Below are positions 23,204 through 32,710 of a stretch of 64,000 nt of DNA, in pieces (positions within the stretch are counted from its first letter, which is position 1; every line of letters begins with the position of its first letter). The DNA is taken from contig NZ_JAUSZH010000001.1 in NCBI RefSeq assembly GCF_030817355.1, forward strand, positions 62,001 to 126,000. The letters are read 5' to 3'. Made by a program: the position numbers and the translations under genes. The notes under the pieces were generated by a model. That model had not been told where the DNA came from. It saw only the letters and a program-made list of their open reading frames with translations, and searched no databases. The stretch is from Streptomyces sp. V1I1. GTDB lineage: Bacteria; Actinomycetota; Actinomycetes; Streptomycetales; Streptomycetaceae.

Positions 23204-23746
23204 TGAGTTCTTTCCAACCTGGCGGCGGCGCCGAGGTGTTGATGAGTGAGGGCTGTACGGAACGACGAAGCTCCTGGTAGACGGGTTCTCGACCAAGATC
23301 ACCCGTGTCCGCCAGGAGCTTCGCGTGCTTGTCTACCCGTCCTCGATCGATCTGTCCAGCCGCACCCTGAGACACCTGAGCAGGCAACTCGCCGCCCGGC
23401 AGCGAGAGATCGGGACACGGTGGCGCCGCCTGCCGGCCGGTCGCCAGGCGCTGCTGGTCCTGGGCCACCTGCGGTGCGGTGATACGTACGCCCAGCTCGC
23501 CGCGGGGTTCGGCATCGGAATCGCGACCGTGTTCCGCTACATACGCGAGGCCGTCGAGGTGCTGGCCGCCCTCGCCCCGACCCTGACCAAGGCGATGGAG
23601 ACCATCCGGACGAAGGCATTCGTCATCCTCGACGGCACCCTGTGGGCCGAGCGACCGGATCGCCGCCGACACCCCGTACTACTCGGGGAAGCACAAGCGG
23701 CACGGCATGAACGTCCAAGTCCTGACCGACCCCTTCGGCCGGCTGT
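23204..23746 (+). mobile_element. second IS5-family copy, 3' half deleted
   Basis: This segment is nearly identical to 20329-20871, with the same left end (TGAGTTCTTTCCAACCTGG), the same shift after the DGTLWAERPD segment and only a few substitutions. It retains GTG at 23325 as a transposase start. Homology stops at 23746, where the sequence passes directly into a patatin-like gene whose N-terminus is missing. This is the expected outcome of an IS-adjacent deletion. Confidence 0.8.
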
Positions 23747-24525
23747 GCTGGTCTGGCCGAGGCCGACATCGATCTGCACACCGCAGACCTCGTCGTAGGC
23801 ACCTCTTCAGGAGCGCTGGTCGGCGCACAGATCACTGCAGGCGCCGACCCGGAGGACCTGTACGGCCGCCTGCTTTCTGCCGACCATCTGGAGCCCGCCA
23901 GGCTGCTCACCTCCCAGGCCATGGCGGAGCTGGGAGGGCTGAACGCCAACTCCGGGGATCCGCAGCTGGCACGGGCACGGGTCGGGCGCGCGGCGTTGGA
24001 TGCGACCGCGCTCGCATCGGAAACGGAACTGCGCGCGAGTATCGTGGCCCGGTGCCCGTCCCGCCGATGGCCCGAACAGCGGCTGCTGCTCAGTGCCGTC
24101 GACGCCGAGACCGGCGAGTTCGTCACCCTGCACGACGAGAGCGGTAAAGAGCTGATCGACGCGGTGGTGGCGAGCTGTGCATTGCCGTTCGCGTATCCGC
24201 TGGCAACGGCCATGGGGCGCCGGTGGATCGACGGCTTCATCCGCTCTCCCGTCAACGTCGATCTGGCAACGGGCTACCCGCGGATCGTGGTGCTTGCGCC
24301 CATGGTTGACGGGTTCGGGCCGACCGGGCGGGTGCCGACCAGGTCAGCGAGCTGCCATAGCGCACGGGTGCGGATATTGCCATGGTCATCGCTGACTCCA
24401 CCGTCGATGCCGTGAACCCGAACCCACTCGATCCATCCTGTCTGGCAGCCGTCGCCAAAGCCGGACGAGCCCAGGCAACGACCGTGGCCGCAGCGGTCGC
24501 CGACGTGTGGCGCGCCCAGCCCTGA
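23747..24525 (+). pseudogene. patatin-like phospholipase, truncated at both ends of its frame
   Basis: The frame starts in GLAEADIDLHTADLVVGTSS (the GTSSG serine nucleophile) and runs through LLLSAVDAETGEFVTLHD and ASCALPFAYPLA to a dyad region WIDGFIRSPVN. A DGG/DGA-type motif is expected there, but Phe stands in the second glycine place. The N-terminal oxyanion loop has been removed together with half of the IS. After VLAPMVDGFGPTG the frame is lost, and the tail (ADIAMVIADSTVDAVNP ... AAVADVWRAQP) lies in another frame ending at 24525. Confidence 0.7.
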
Positions 24526-24577
24526 TCCAATCTCGCTACCACCGGCCGGGCCGTTCCTGCGCTCGGAAGGCGCCTTA

Positions 24578-26333
24578 GGGCTCGAAGAGAATCAACATGC
24601 TGTCTTGATCATCGCTTGTCCGCTGCGAGGAAGGCGGTCACGTCGGCGGGGGTGGAGAATCTGGCGGTCGAGGGTGGGATCGTGTAGCCGTGCTCCGTCA
24701 GCAGTGGCTGGACCTGGTGAACCGCCCGGGTGAGGGTGCTGCCGTTGACGCCGAAGAGCTGGGCCAACAGGTCACGGGTGCCGAGTTTGCGCAGGTAGAG
24801 CACGGTGGCCAGGACGCGGTCGGCTGCGGTCAGTTTGTCTTTGGCGCCGGCTCCGGGGGTGCGGAGCCGTTCGCCACCGCGTTGTCGAAATCGTTCACGC
24901 TCGCGGCTTTCGGCCAGAGCAGAAGTCAACTGACTCACGAGGGCGTCCAGTTCGGGGCAGGGCATGCCGGTCAGCGCAGGGCTGCGAAGGGATGCGGCAT
25001 CCGGCCGCTGGGGTGCCTCTGCTGATAAGGCTGCTGGCGGGATGCTGCCCGAGCGTGGGGTGTCGGGGTGCTCGGGATGAAGGGTGTAGTTCCAGTCGCC
25101 GTGGAAGCGGTGCCGAGTCATGGCTAGTGCGTCGATCTCGGTGTCGGTGACCTTCATGCCGGTGTCGTAGGGGCTCCTGTCAAGTTCGGCCTCCACTTTC
25201 AGGCCGGCACGGGTCGTGGTCGCCGCGATGCTGTTCACGATGACTTCGTGGCTGGTCAGCGGCCTGCCGCGCCAGTTCATCGTGATGTGGGAGAACAGGC
25301 GGTGCTCGATCTTGTTCCACTTCGATGTCCCGGGCGGCAGGTGGCAGACGGTGATGTCCAGGCCGCATTCAGCGGCCAGGACAGCCAGTTCGGTTTTCCA
25401 TGCCCGGGTGCGATAGCCGTTGGAGCCGCCCGCGTCGGCGGTGATCAGCAGGCGCGTGGCCTGCGGATAGTCGTGTCGACCGCGGGCCTGCCACCAGCGG
25501 CGGATCGAGGAGACCGCGAACTCGGCGGTGTCGTGATCACATCCAACGTTCACCCAGCCGGTGTTCGCTGCGAGATCGTAGATCCCGTACGGGATCGCCT
25601 TGCCCGGCCCCTGCCGGTCCAGGAAGTCGTGTGTCCTGACCCGCCCCGGCTCACCCGACCTTCGCCAGTCACGGCCGGCGTTCTTGTAGTCGCCGACCAG
25701 TTCCTTCTTCTTGGTATCCACGCTGATCACCGGGTCCCCGGTACTGATGTGGTCTTTGGCCTGGTCATTGATGTAACGGAACTGAGTGTCCCGGTCGGGA
25801 TGCTGAGCGCCCTCGATGGTCTTGGCATTGGCCTGCAGGCTGAAGCCCTCTTGCCGCAGCAGGTCACCGACCGTGTCCGCGCTCACCCGGTGCCCTCGCT
25901 GGGTGAGTTCGGCCGCGAGGTTCCGGGTCGACTTCGTCGTCCAGCGCAGCGGTGACATCGGATCGCCCCGCACATCCGGCTCCACCAGTTCCAACAGGGC
26001 CGGTCGCAGACACGGATCGATCTCTGTGGCCTTCTTACGCCCGCCACCGGGACGGCGCACCCGCCCCAGCGGTGCTTCACCCGCCTCCAGCTCGTCGACG
26101 CCCTTGCGGACTGTGGTCTCGCTGACCCCGGCCGCCCTCGCCACGGCGCGGATGCCGCCGTGGCCCAGCGTCCGGGCCTCCGCACCCATCAGCAGCCGAC
26201 GCTGCCGCTCGTCGAGATGCGGGAACAACGCCCGTAACTTCGCTGCGAGTTGACCACGGATCTCATCAGGGACGCGCATACCACGTCAACGAGCCTCAGC
26301 ACGTGAAGCAACACGTTGATTCTCTTCGAGCCC
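24578..26333 (-). mobile_element. ISAzo13-family insertion sequence, intact
   Basis: The ends GGGCTCGAAGAGAATCAAC (left) and its inverse GTTGATTCTCTTCGAGCCC (right) are perfect over 19 bases. They are flanked by TTA at 24575-24577 and 26334-26336, a probable target duplication. The element is 1756 bp with a single full-length transposase gene. Confidence 0.85.
24609..26279 (-). CDS. ISAzo13-family transposase
   Basis: The 556-residue protein reads in one frame from ATG 26279. It has an N-terminal helix-turn-helix (IRAVARAAGVSETTVRKGV) and a DDE core with VISVDTKKKELVGDYKNAGR, RLLITADAGGSNGYR and PGTSKWNKIEHRLFSHIT. These are characteristic of the family (annotated ISAzo13 or 'Rhodopirellula transposase'). 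A C-terminal extension with a second helix-turn-helix-like segment (DRVLATVLYLRKLGTRDLLA) follows the usual end, making it longer than usual. It looks functional. Confidence 0.85.
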   Translation of the reverse strand: MRVPDEIRGQLAAKLRALFPHLDERQRRLLMGAEARTLGHGGIRAVARAAGVSETTVRKGVDELEAGEAPLGRVRRPGGGRKKATEIDPCLRPALLELVEPDVRGDPMSPLRWTTKSTRNLAAELTQRGHRVSADTVGDLLRQEGFSLQANAKTIEGAQHPDRDTQFRYINDQAKDHISTGDPVISVDTKKKELVGDYKNAGRDWRRSGEPGRVRTHDFLDRQGPGKAIPYGIYDLAANTGWVNVGCDHDTAEFAVSSIRRWWQARGRHDYPQATRLLITADAGGSNGYRTRAWKTELAVLAAECGLDITVCHLPPGTSKWNKIEHRLFSHITMNWRGRPLTSHEVIVNSIAATTTRAGLKVEAELDRSPYDTGMKVTDTEIDALAMTRHRFHGDWNYTLHPEHPDTPRSGSIPPAALSAEAPQRPDAASLRSPALTGMPCPELDALVSQLTSALAESRERERFRQRGGERLRTPGAGAKDKLTAADRVLATVLYLRKLGTRDLLAQLFGVNGSTLTRAVHQVQPLLTEHGYTIPPSTARFSTPADVTAFLAADKR

Positions 26334-26483
26334 TTAGCCTCGCCGTTTCGGTTGGTGTGATGAGGCGTCGCTGATCGTCAGCTGTCGGGTGGGCGACGTG
26401 ATTTCGATGCTCGGGCATGGTGGAACCCCGGCGCGGTGGTCGGGTTCTCCGGGGTCCTTCGGGTCGTGGCGGTCAGGTGGTTT

Positions 26484-26680
26484 TGTCGGTCAGCCGACCG
26501 GGCGGGGCAGCGCGGCGAGGCAATGGAAGACCGTGACCAGCTCGTGTCTCCAGGGCCAGGTTGCGGAGATCCGCAATCGCAGACGGCGGCCGCCGCGGGT
26601 GAGGCGTGCGGTGACGTGCAGCAGTCGGTAGCGGAGCTTCTTCGGCTCGGCAGCCGCGAGTACGCCGTCCAGGAGGAGGG
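26484..26680 (-). pseudogene. IS1380-family transposase, C-terminal fragment
   Basis: The minus strand reads KKLRYRLLHVTARLTRGGRR, then LRLRISATWPWRHEL and FHCLAALPRPVG before a stop. This is the conserved end of IS1380-type transposases. The remainder is missing; at about 26680 the sequence becomes an IS3 OrfA. Confidence 0.55.
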
Positions 26681-26946
26681 CACATGGTCTTCAGCTCCGC
26701 GCGCAGGGCCGCTATCTCGGCCTCCAGTTCCTGCCTCGTGGCCTCGCTCACCGGGACGTCCTTCGTGTTTGTGCTCGTCGTGCCGCTCTCACCGCGGCGG
26801 GCCCGCTCGGCCCGCACCCAGTTACGCAGCGTCTCCCGGCTCATCCCCACGTCCTTCCCCACGCCCTCGAAGGTGTGGCTCGGGTCCGACAGGTACAGCG
26901 CGACGGCGTCCGCCTTGAAGTCGGGCGAGTAGACCTTCATCACCAT
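26681..26946 (-). pseudogene. IS3-family OrfA, N-terminal part
   Basis: From ATG 26946 the frame reads MVMKVYSPDFKADAVALYLS, GVGKDVGMSRETLRNWVRAE and a coiled LEAEIAALRAELKTM. That is an IS3-group helix-turn-helix OrfA with its leucine zipper. It then runs into the IS1380 scrap. The likely IS end (TGTCCACCATTCGGGGACAG) lies at about 26992-27011. OrfB is absent here; a different IS3 OrfB fragment occurs at 28981. Confidence 0.7.
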
Positions 26947-26960
26947 AAGAGATCCCTCCT

Positions 26961-26983
26961 CCCCGGCCCCTGGCGGGGCCGGG
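26961..26983. terminator. GC hairpin near IS3 end
   Basis: CCCGGCCCCG and CGGGGCCGGG surround a short loop, forming a 10-bp stem. It may terminate read-through toward or from the IS. Confidence 0.45.
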
Positions 26984-27280
26984 CTCAGAGGTGTCCACCA
27001 TTCGGGGACAGGCCCCGACCGGTTACCGCAGACTCAACCCCGCTGCGAGTACCGCCCCGCAAGTAACTTGCGCTTCTTGGCCTGGCAGCCGCCCTTACCA
27101 GCTACAAACGGCTCCTCACCGTCACATGGAGGACACGCAGTAAGCAGCTCGAGTCAAGCGATACTCAAACCGACAGTCAAACCAGTTGCAACCTCCCTGG
27201 GCCAGGCTAGTGCTGAATTCAGCGGAACCGGGCCGAGTCGAATACGAGTTGTTGCCCGCGGTATCGAAGGAGGTGTCTGG

Positions 27281-28465
27281 GTGAAGTCGATCCTCTTTTA
27301 TCTGCCCGTCCTGGCCGGTTATGACCAGTTCCAGAAGGGTCTGGCCGGGGTAAATTCCCAAAACTACCAGAATATGCTGTGGCAGATTTCGCAGCAGGCG
27401 AAGTTGGCGGATGACCTCGGCTACTGGGGCCTGTCGTTCACCGAGCACCATTTCCATGTCGAGGGCTTCGAGGGGTCGAACAACCCGATCCTGCTCGACC
27501 TGTACGTGGCGATGCAGACCAAGAAGATCAGAGTCGGCCAGATGGCGAATGCGCTGCCGTTCCACAATCCGCTGCGATTGGCCGAGGACCTGGCGATGCT
27601 CGACCAGATGAGCGGCGGCCGGGCATTCGTCGGCATTGCCCGGGGCTATCAGAAACGCTGGGCGGACGTGATGGGGCAGCTCTTCGACGTCGGTGCGGCA
27701 CCGTCGGACAGGAGCGAGGTGGACCTGCGTAACCGGAGGCTCTTCGAAGAGCACTGGGCGATCATGAAAAAGGCGTGGACAGAGCTGTTGTTCTCCCATG
27801 AGGGAAAGCACTGGAAGATTCCCCCGGCCGGACTCGACTTCGACTACCCGGCCATCCGTGAGTTTGGTGGCGGACTCGACAACGACGGAACCATCACTCA
27901 GATCGGCGTCGTTCCAAAGCCCTTTCAGCGACCCTATCCGCAGGTCTTCCAGCCGTTCAGCGCCAGCGAGGAAACGTTCCGTTTCTGCGCGCGAGAGGGG
28001 ATGGTCCCACTGGTGATGAACACGGATGACGAGATCGTCCGGCACCTGTTCGACGTCTACCAGCAGGAGGCCGAGGAATCAGGCTACGGGCGACTCAAAC
28101 GCGGGGAGCGCATCGGCATTATCAAGGATGTGGTCGTCTCCCGGGACGCCGCAGAGGCGCATTACTGGGCGCAACGCGGAAGCGGTTTCTGCTTCGACCG
28201 GTGGTTCGGTCCCCTGGGTTTTAGTTCGGCGCTGCGCAACAAGGGAGAGACCGGACCTGTGGGCACCGACTACGCCACCTTGAACGCCCGGGGTTTCGAA
28301 TGGGTCGGCACACCGGACGACATCAACCGCAAGATCGAGAAGACGGTCGCGCTGCACAACCCGGAGTATCTGCTCCAGTGCCAGTACTCGACCCTGATCC
28401 CCAACGACGTCCAGTTGCGCAGCCTTGAACTCTGGGCCACTGACATCGCTCCCAACTGGGTCTGA
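27281..28465 (+). CDS. cvm5: luciferase-like flavin monooxygenase (Cvm5-like)
   Basis: This is a bacterial-luciferase-type, FMNH2-dependent monooxygenase of 394 residues. GTG 27281 has a strong GAAGGAGG eight bases upstream; the longer in-frame extension lacks such a site. Visible are LADDLGYWGLSFTEHHFHVE, KKIRVGQMANALPFHNPLRL and MSGGRAFVGIARGYQKRW, the usual barrel segments. Cvm5 acts in the late clavam steps of S. clavuligerus and needs reduced flavin, for which the cvm3-like gene is the natural partner. It is intact, but flanked on both sides by IS debris, so it has been separated from the rest of the cluster. Composition is slightly less GC-rich than the IS around it. Confidence 0.87.
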   Translation: MKSILFYLPVLAGYDQFQKGLAGVNSQNYQNMLWQISQQAKLADDLGYWGLSFTEHHFHVEGFEGSNNPILLDLYVAMQTKKIRVGQMANALPFHNPLRLAEDLAMLDQMSGGRAFVGIARGYQKRWADVMGQLFDVGAAPSDRSEVDLRNRRLFEEHWAIMKKAWTELLFSHEGKHWKIPPAGLDFDYPAIREFGGGLDNDGTITQIGVVPKPFQRPYPQVFQPFSASEETFRFCAREGMVPLVMNTDDEIVRHLFDVYQQEAEESGYGRLKRGERIGIIKDVVVSRDAAEAHYWAQRGSGFCFDRWFGPLGFSSALRNKGETGPVGTDYATLNARGFEWVGTPDDINRKIEKTVALHNPEYLLQCQYSTLIPNDVQLRSLELWATDIAPNWV

Positions 28466-28589
28466 CGGCGTTGTCACGTAGGAGCGAGTGCAGTGCAACG
28501 CCACTTCGGTGGTGCGCGCCTGACCGCTGCTGACGCCATGCGGCGGGTCGGTGCTGGTGGCCGTGTCCGGTGGCCGATCGGGCGTCGTC

Positions 28590-28780
28590 CGGGCCGCGGG
28601 ACACAGCAGGGCCTGAGGCCGCCGAAGGCGTGGAGCTGGGCACCGCGCGGTCCCACAATCGTGGAGGTCACCGGGAAGGGCTGTGGCCGGGTCAGCCGGG
28701 TCAGCCTGGTGTGGGCCAAGCCCGGCGAGCGGGCGTCGCCCCATGCTCAAGCGGCACGCGCCCGTGCAGCAACTTTGCGC
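28590..28780 (+). pseudogene. IS630-like transposase fragment
   Basis: One frame reads QQGLRPPKAWSWAPRG, then VEVTGKGCGRVSRVSLV and AKPGER, similar to the central part of actinobacterial IS630 transposases. Neither end of the gene is found. Downstream to about 28980 I see nothing recognisable. Confidence 0.4.
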
Positions 28781-28980
28781 CGTGGGATGGTCGTTACGCG
28801 GAATCAACCTGCCGCGCGGCGGCAGGCGCTGGAGAATGTGCTGCACATGAATTCCTGGTGACGTGGCCGTCCCGCCGAAGGCGCGTTGGGCACGTCGCAC
28901 GGATCCCATCTTCCCCCTGCTCGCCGGCTGCCGCGCGTCATGCGTGGCGGTCGGCGGCATCATGTGGCGCGGGTGGGGCA

Positions 28981-29493
28981 TTAGCCTGCGCGTTTCACTT
29001 GGGACTGTGTCCGGATCATGAGCGGTAACGCGAAAGTGCCTTCTGGGCTGGGACGATGAACCTTGTCGGGGAGTTCTGTCGGTCCATGAATCAGCCCGGA
29101 GTCCTTCTTGATCCGGCGTCTCCAAAGCGCCATCTCCAGTGCGACCAGCGGACGTTCGGTCCGCATGTGGTTCGCAACCTGCCTGCCGACGATCATCCGT
29201 GAATACACGTCCAGGACGTACGCCACGTACGCCCAGCCCGACCAGGTGCGGACATAGGTCACGTCCGCGATCCACAGTTGGTCGGGCCGTGAGGCGGTGA
29301 AGTCGCGGTCGACCAGGTCCGGCGGGCGGGGTGCCGACGGCTCGGGGATCGTGGTGCGGCGGCGCCGGCCGCGGATGACGCCCTCGATGTCCAGCTCGGC
29401 CTCGGGGGCACAGGCGGTCCGCACGATCCAGGTCCTGCCGCCGGCCCAGCCGCGGCGACCAGCACGGCGGCCGCCGGCCGGGCCCCACGGCAT
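28981..29493 (-). pseudogene. IS3-family OrfB, internal fragment
   Basis: The minus frame has IRGRRRRTTIPEPSAPRPPD, DQLWIADVTYVRTWSGWAY and VLDVYSRMIVGRQVANHM, then MALWRRRIKKDSGLIH. This is the rve integrase core up to the first half of the DDE triad. After GLIH the expected HSDRGSQY is replaced by unrelated sequence. The N-terminal part degenerates near 29490. Confidence 0.7.
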
Positions 29494-29584
29494 CGATGGC
29501 GGCCTCGCCCGAGGCGCCGGTGCGCACCCGTGAAACCGCGTCGGCCGGCTACCAGCGTGCGCTCGCCGCGCACCAGGCCAGCTG

Positions 29585-29761
29585 CAAGCCCATATGGCCG
29601 ACCCATTCGGCCATGCCGTCCATCACCTTGTCGATGATCGTGGAGATCGTCGCCTTGGAGACGTTCGCGCCGTAGACCTCGGTCAGATGCGCGGAGATCT
29701 CCCCGTGGGTGAGGCCTTTTGACGAGTCGTTGTTGCCGGGCAGACACCGGCCCGGGAGCAC
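29585..29761 (-). pseudogene. IS256-family transposase fragment
   Basis: The minus frame has KGLTHGEISAHLTEVYGAN and VSKATISTIIDKVMDGMAEW, the well-conserved N-terminal domain of IS256 (mutator) transposases. It abuts the IS3 OrfB fragment and lacks the catalytic core. Confidence 0.65.
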
Positions 29762-30197
29762 AGGCTAGCGGCGTTGGTAAACAACCATAGTCCACTCCGA
29801 TCTCGGCGGGAATGCCTTAGCGGTGCGCCCCTGAACGCGGTCATCACTCCGGTGTGCGTGCCGCGCAAAATACGGACAGCTATTTTTGCGCCTCGGGTTA
29901 GAGCGCTCGGTAACAGGCTTGGCAATAGGGATTGTCGGGCGCTCTTGGTTCATCAGTGAGATCATCACGGGCCAGCCACTGCCGAACGGCGGTGAACAGC
30001 ACTGCAAGGTGGCTGTCAAGCGACGTGCAAGAGCATCGTGTGAGGCTCTATTCCAGCAAACGAACGACGCCACAACCGAGCTGTTTCGTTAGGGCCCCTA
30101 GTTTGCACGGTTCCAAACGGCAACTGATTTACGGCAACAGGAACTTCTGAGAAATATTGCCGAGGAAATCTCTCTGTATAGCGATTGGGATGGGCCA
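29762..30197 (+). promoter_or_regulatory. AT-richer leader region upstream of the three-gene operon
   Basis: No gene is seen. The stretch is clearly less GC-rich than its surroundings. It contains an imperfect hairpin (GCGCAAAATA and TATTTTTGCGC, about 29863-29892), and the 60 bases before the ATG are AT-rich. The operon promoter should lie here; I cannot fix the -35/-10 elements. Confidence 0.35.
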
Positions 30198-31784
30198 ATG
30201 TTCGGGGCTATCGACATAGGTGTTGTCGGGTCAGCGACGTCCGCAGTATGTCTGATCGATGCGTTGTCCCAGGTCGGCGGCCCACCCGGCGGGATCAGCC
30301 TGTTCGACCCATCGCCACATCTATGGCGCGGGCGCGCCTACCAACATGATGCGCATACCATGCGGGTTAACGTGCCGCCCGCTGACATGTCGGTTCGATA
30401 CGGGGATCCCGGTCACTTCGAGCGGTGGCTCGACGCCTGGGATACCCGCGACGCTGGCGAGGACGTTGATTGTTGGTCCGGCGCGCGGTTCGTGCCCCGC
30501 ACGGTCTTCGGTGACTATCTCGAGCACACGGCCGGGGTGGCCCTGGCCAGGCTGCGGCAGCACGGGTGGCGGATCAACCTGGTGCGGGCCGGCGTGAAGG
30601 CAGCAGTGCGCACCGACGACCGCGTGGTACTGGTGACCGAGCATGGCAAGCACCGAGCGGTCGACTATGCCGTGCTGTGCGTCGGAGGAGGCCGTCCACA
30701 GGACGCGTACGGTCTTTCTGGTACGCGCAACTACATTGAGGAGCCCTATCCCGTTTCACGGACACTCAACGGACTCGGGATCGACGATCACGTGGCGATC
30801 ACCGGCAGCGGCCTGACCGCGATCGACGTGGTGGTGGCGCTCGTGGCACGCGGGCATCGCGGCCGAATCAGCCTGTTGTCCCGACGCGGTGCGTTGCCTG
30901 GGGTCCGGCAGCGTCCGGTCCCCTACGAGCTGCGCCTCTTCACAGCGGAGCGGTTCCGAAGGCTGGCGATGCACGACAAGACCGTGACGGTCGACGACCT
31001 CGTCGCCCTCATGCGCGCAGAGTTGGCGGGCGCGGGCGAGCAGCTTGCTGAGATCATCGACGAGGTCGCTGGAGTGGAGGCGGAGCAGCCGATCACGCGG
31101 CTGCGGCGCCAGCTCGACAGTGTCAACGCCCCCCACCTGGGCCTTCGGATCCTGCAGCACGCCGTGGCCGAGACCGGGCCGGATGTGTGGCCCCTGCTGT
31201 CGGAGCGCGACAAGGTGAAACTGCTGCGTACTCACTATCGCACGATCATGAGCCTGTGCTGCCCGATGTCATCGGCCAGCGCCACCACGCTGCTGCGCCT
31301 CATCGACTCCGGCCAGCTCGACATCGTCGCCGATCTTCAACGGATCGAACCGTTACGCAAGGACGGATTCCGCATTGTCACCGCCCATGGAGAACTCACG
31401 GCTGAGCACGTCATCAACGCGATGGGCGCGCCCTCGCACCGTATCCCCACCATGGCGGCGCCGTTAGTTACGTCGCTGTTGACGGGTCGGGCGGCCTCGT
31501 GCCACCCGCACGGCGGTCTCCACGTCGAGCGCGCCACCAGCCGACTAACCGTCGAAGGCAACGCCGACCCCCGTCTCTACGCCCTCGGCGACCTCGCCGC
31601 GGGGACGTTGTTCTTCACCTTTGGAATCCCTTCGCTGGTGGATCGCAGCCACGACATCGTTCACGCGATCCGCAGCGACTTGGCCAGGAGCCTGGTATCG
31701 CAGACGACAGGCGTGTTCCAGTCCCCCCAGCGCTCGCCAGCACCAGATCGACACCTCGACGAACGAAACGAGAAAGCACTGTGA
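30198..31784 (+). CDS. FAD/NAD(P)-binding oxidoreductase of unknown substrate
   Basis: A 528-residue protein with an N-terminal dinucleotide fold (IDIGVVGSATSAVCLIDAL), RVNVPPADMSVRYGDPGHFE and YAVLCVGGGRPQ. A second nucleotide-binding segment follows (HVAITGSGLTAIDVVVAL), and a C-terminal flavin-binding HVINAMGAP / RLYALGDLAAGTLFFTFGIP. This is the layout of the FAD-NAD(P)-binding (NAD_binding_9) family, often linked to amine oxidation or N-hydroxylation, but no substrate can be inferred. The first glycine motif is GxxGSA, not GxGxxG. GTGA overlap with the next gene indicates tight coupling. The gene is intact and begins a three-gene operon with somewhat lower GC than neighbours. Confidence 0.75.
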   Translation: MFGAIDIGVVGSATSAVCLIDALSQVGGPPGGISLFDPSPHLWRGRAYQHDAHTMRVNVPPADMSVRYGDPGHFERWLDAWDTRDAGEDVDCWSGARFVPRTVFGDYLEHTAGVALARLRQHGWRINLVRAGVKAAVRTDDRVVLVTEHGKHRAVDYAVLCVGGGRPQDAYGLSGTRNYIEEPYPVSRTLNGLGIDDHVAITGSGLTAIDVVVALVARGHRGRISLLSRRGALPGVRQRPVPYELRLFTAERFRRLAMHDKTVTVDDLVALMRAELAGAGEQLAEIIDEVAGVEAEQPITRLRRQLDSVNAPHLGLRILQHAVAETGPDVWPLLSERDKVKLLRTHYRTIMSLCCPMSSASATTLLRLIDSGQLDIVADLQRIEPLRKDGFRIVTAHGELTAEHVINAMGAPSHRIPTMAAPLVTSLLTGRAASCHPHGGLHVERATSRLTVEGNADPRLYALGDLAAGTLFFTFGIPSLVDRSHDIVHAIRSDLARSLVSQTTGVFQSPQRSPAPDRHLDERNEKAL

Positions 31785-32596
31785 CAAGTACGCAAACAGC
31801 AGTCCACGCCGATTACCTGGCGGACACCCACACTGGATTGCCTTTACCGAGGGAGTCGACATTCGACTCGCCGGGGGACGAACGGCGACACCGGAAGCAG
31901 CGCCTCGCCGCGGCGTTACGCCTATTCGGAAAGTACGGTTTCGGTGAGGGTGTCTCGGGCCATATCTCGGTCCGCGACCCCGAGCATTTCGATCGCTTCT
32001 GGGTCAATCCTTTTGGCGTCTCGTTCAAGCTGGTCCGGGTCCGCGATCTCATCTGCGTCGACTCCACCGGCCAAGTCGTGGAGGGCGGCGACTACCGGGT
32101 CAACCCCAGCGCTTTCGCCATCCACTCACAGATCCACAAGCTCCGGCCGGACGCCACCGCCGCCGCCCACGCACATACCGTCGCTTCGCGCGCGCTGGGG
32201 GCGCTCGGCAGGCTCCTCGACCCGATAGACCAGGAATCCGCGGCGTTTTACCGCGACCAAGTGCTCTACGACAGTTACGACGGCCCGTCAGTCACGGTTG
32301 AGCAGGGCCGGCGCATCGCCGAGAGGCTGGGAGACAACCGGGCCATCCTCTTGCAGCATCATGGCCTGATCACCGTCGGAGGCTCGTTGGACGAGGCGGT
32401 GCACTGGTTCTTCACCTTTGACAGCTGCGCACAGGTCCAGTTGCTGGCGAGCGCAGCGGGCACCCCGAAGTCCATGACGGACGACCAGGCCCGCAGTGCC
32501 CAAGACGGCTTTGGCGACTCGCAACTCGGCTGGTACAGCTTCAAGCTGCTCTGGGACGAGATCGTCCATGAACAACCCGACCTGCTCGAAGAATAG
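31781..32596 (+). CDS. class II aldolase/adducin-family protein
   Basis: GTG 31781 overlaps the previous stop by four bases. The 271-residue protein has the class II aldolase/adducin fold: FGEGVSGHISVRDP, the zinc ligands AAAHAHTVASRAL and LLQHHGLITVGG. In fuculose-phosphate aldolase a catalytic Glu sits in PSSExxLH. Here the segment is NPSAFAIHSQIH, with Ala in that place. This subtype occurs in many actinobacterial and fungal proteins of unknown activity, so retro-aldol chemistry should not be assumed. Its partners are an FAD protein upstream and a methyltransferase downstream. Confidence 0.8.
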   Translation: MTSTQTAVHADYLADTHTGLPLPRESTFDSPGDERRHRKQRLAAALRLFGKYGFGEGVSGHISVRDPEHFDRFWVNPFGVSFKLVRVRDLICVDSTGQVVEGGDYRVNPSAFAIHSQIHKLRPDATAAAHAHTVASRALGALGRLLDPIDQESAAFYRDQVLYDSYDGPSVTVEQGRRIAERLGDNRAILLQHHGLITVGGSLDEAVHWFFTFDSCAQVQLLASAAGTPKSMTDDQARSAQDGFGDSQLGWYSFKLLWDEIVHEQPDLLEE

Positions 32597-32710
32597 AACT
32601 GTCTCGATTCTTTACCGAGGCCTGTTGTAAGAATTGCTACTGGTACCGACGACAGCGAGCCGTCCGGGCTTGTCCAGTCAGGTCTATAGACACGAGACTC
32701 AGGAAGTATA

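Noticed and set aside
28079..29527. 482-codon minus ORF
   Set aside because: It crosses cvm5, an IS630-like scrap and an IS3 OrfB in wrong frames; no domain in its own reading.
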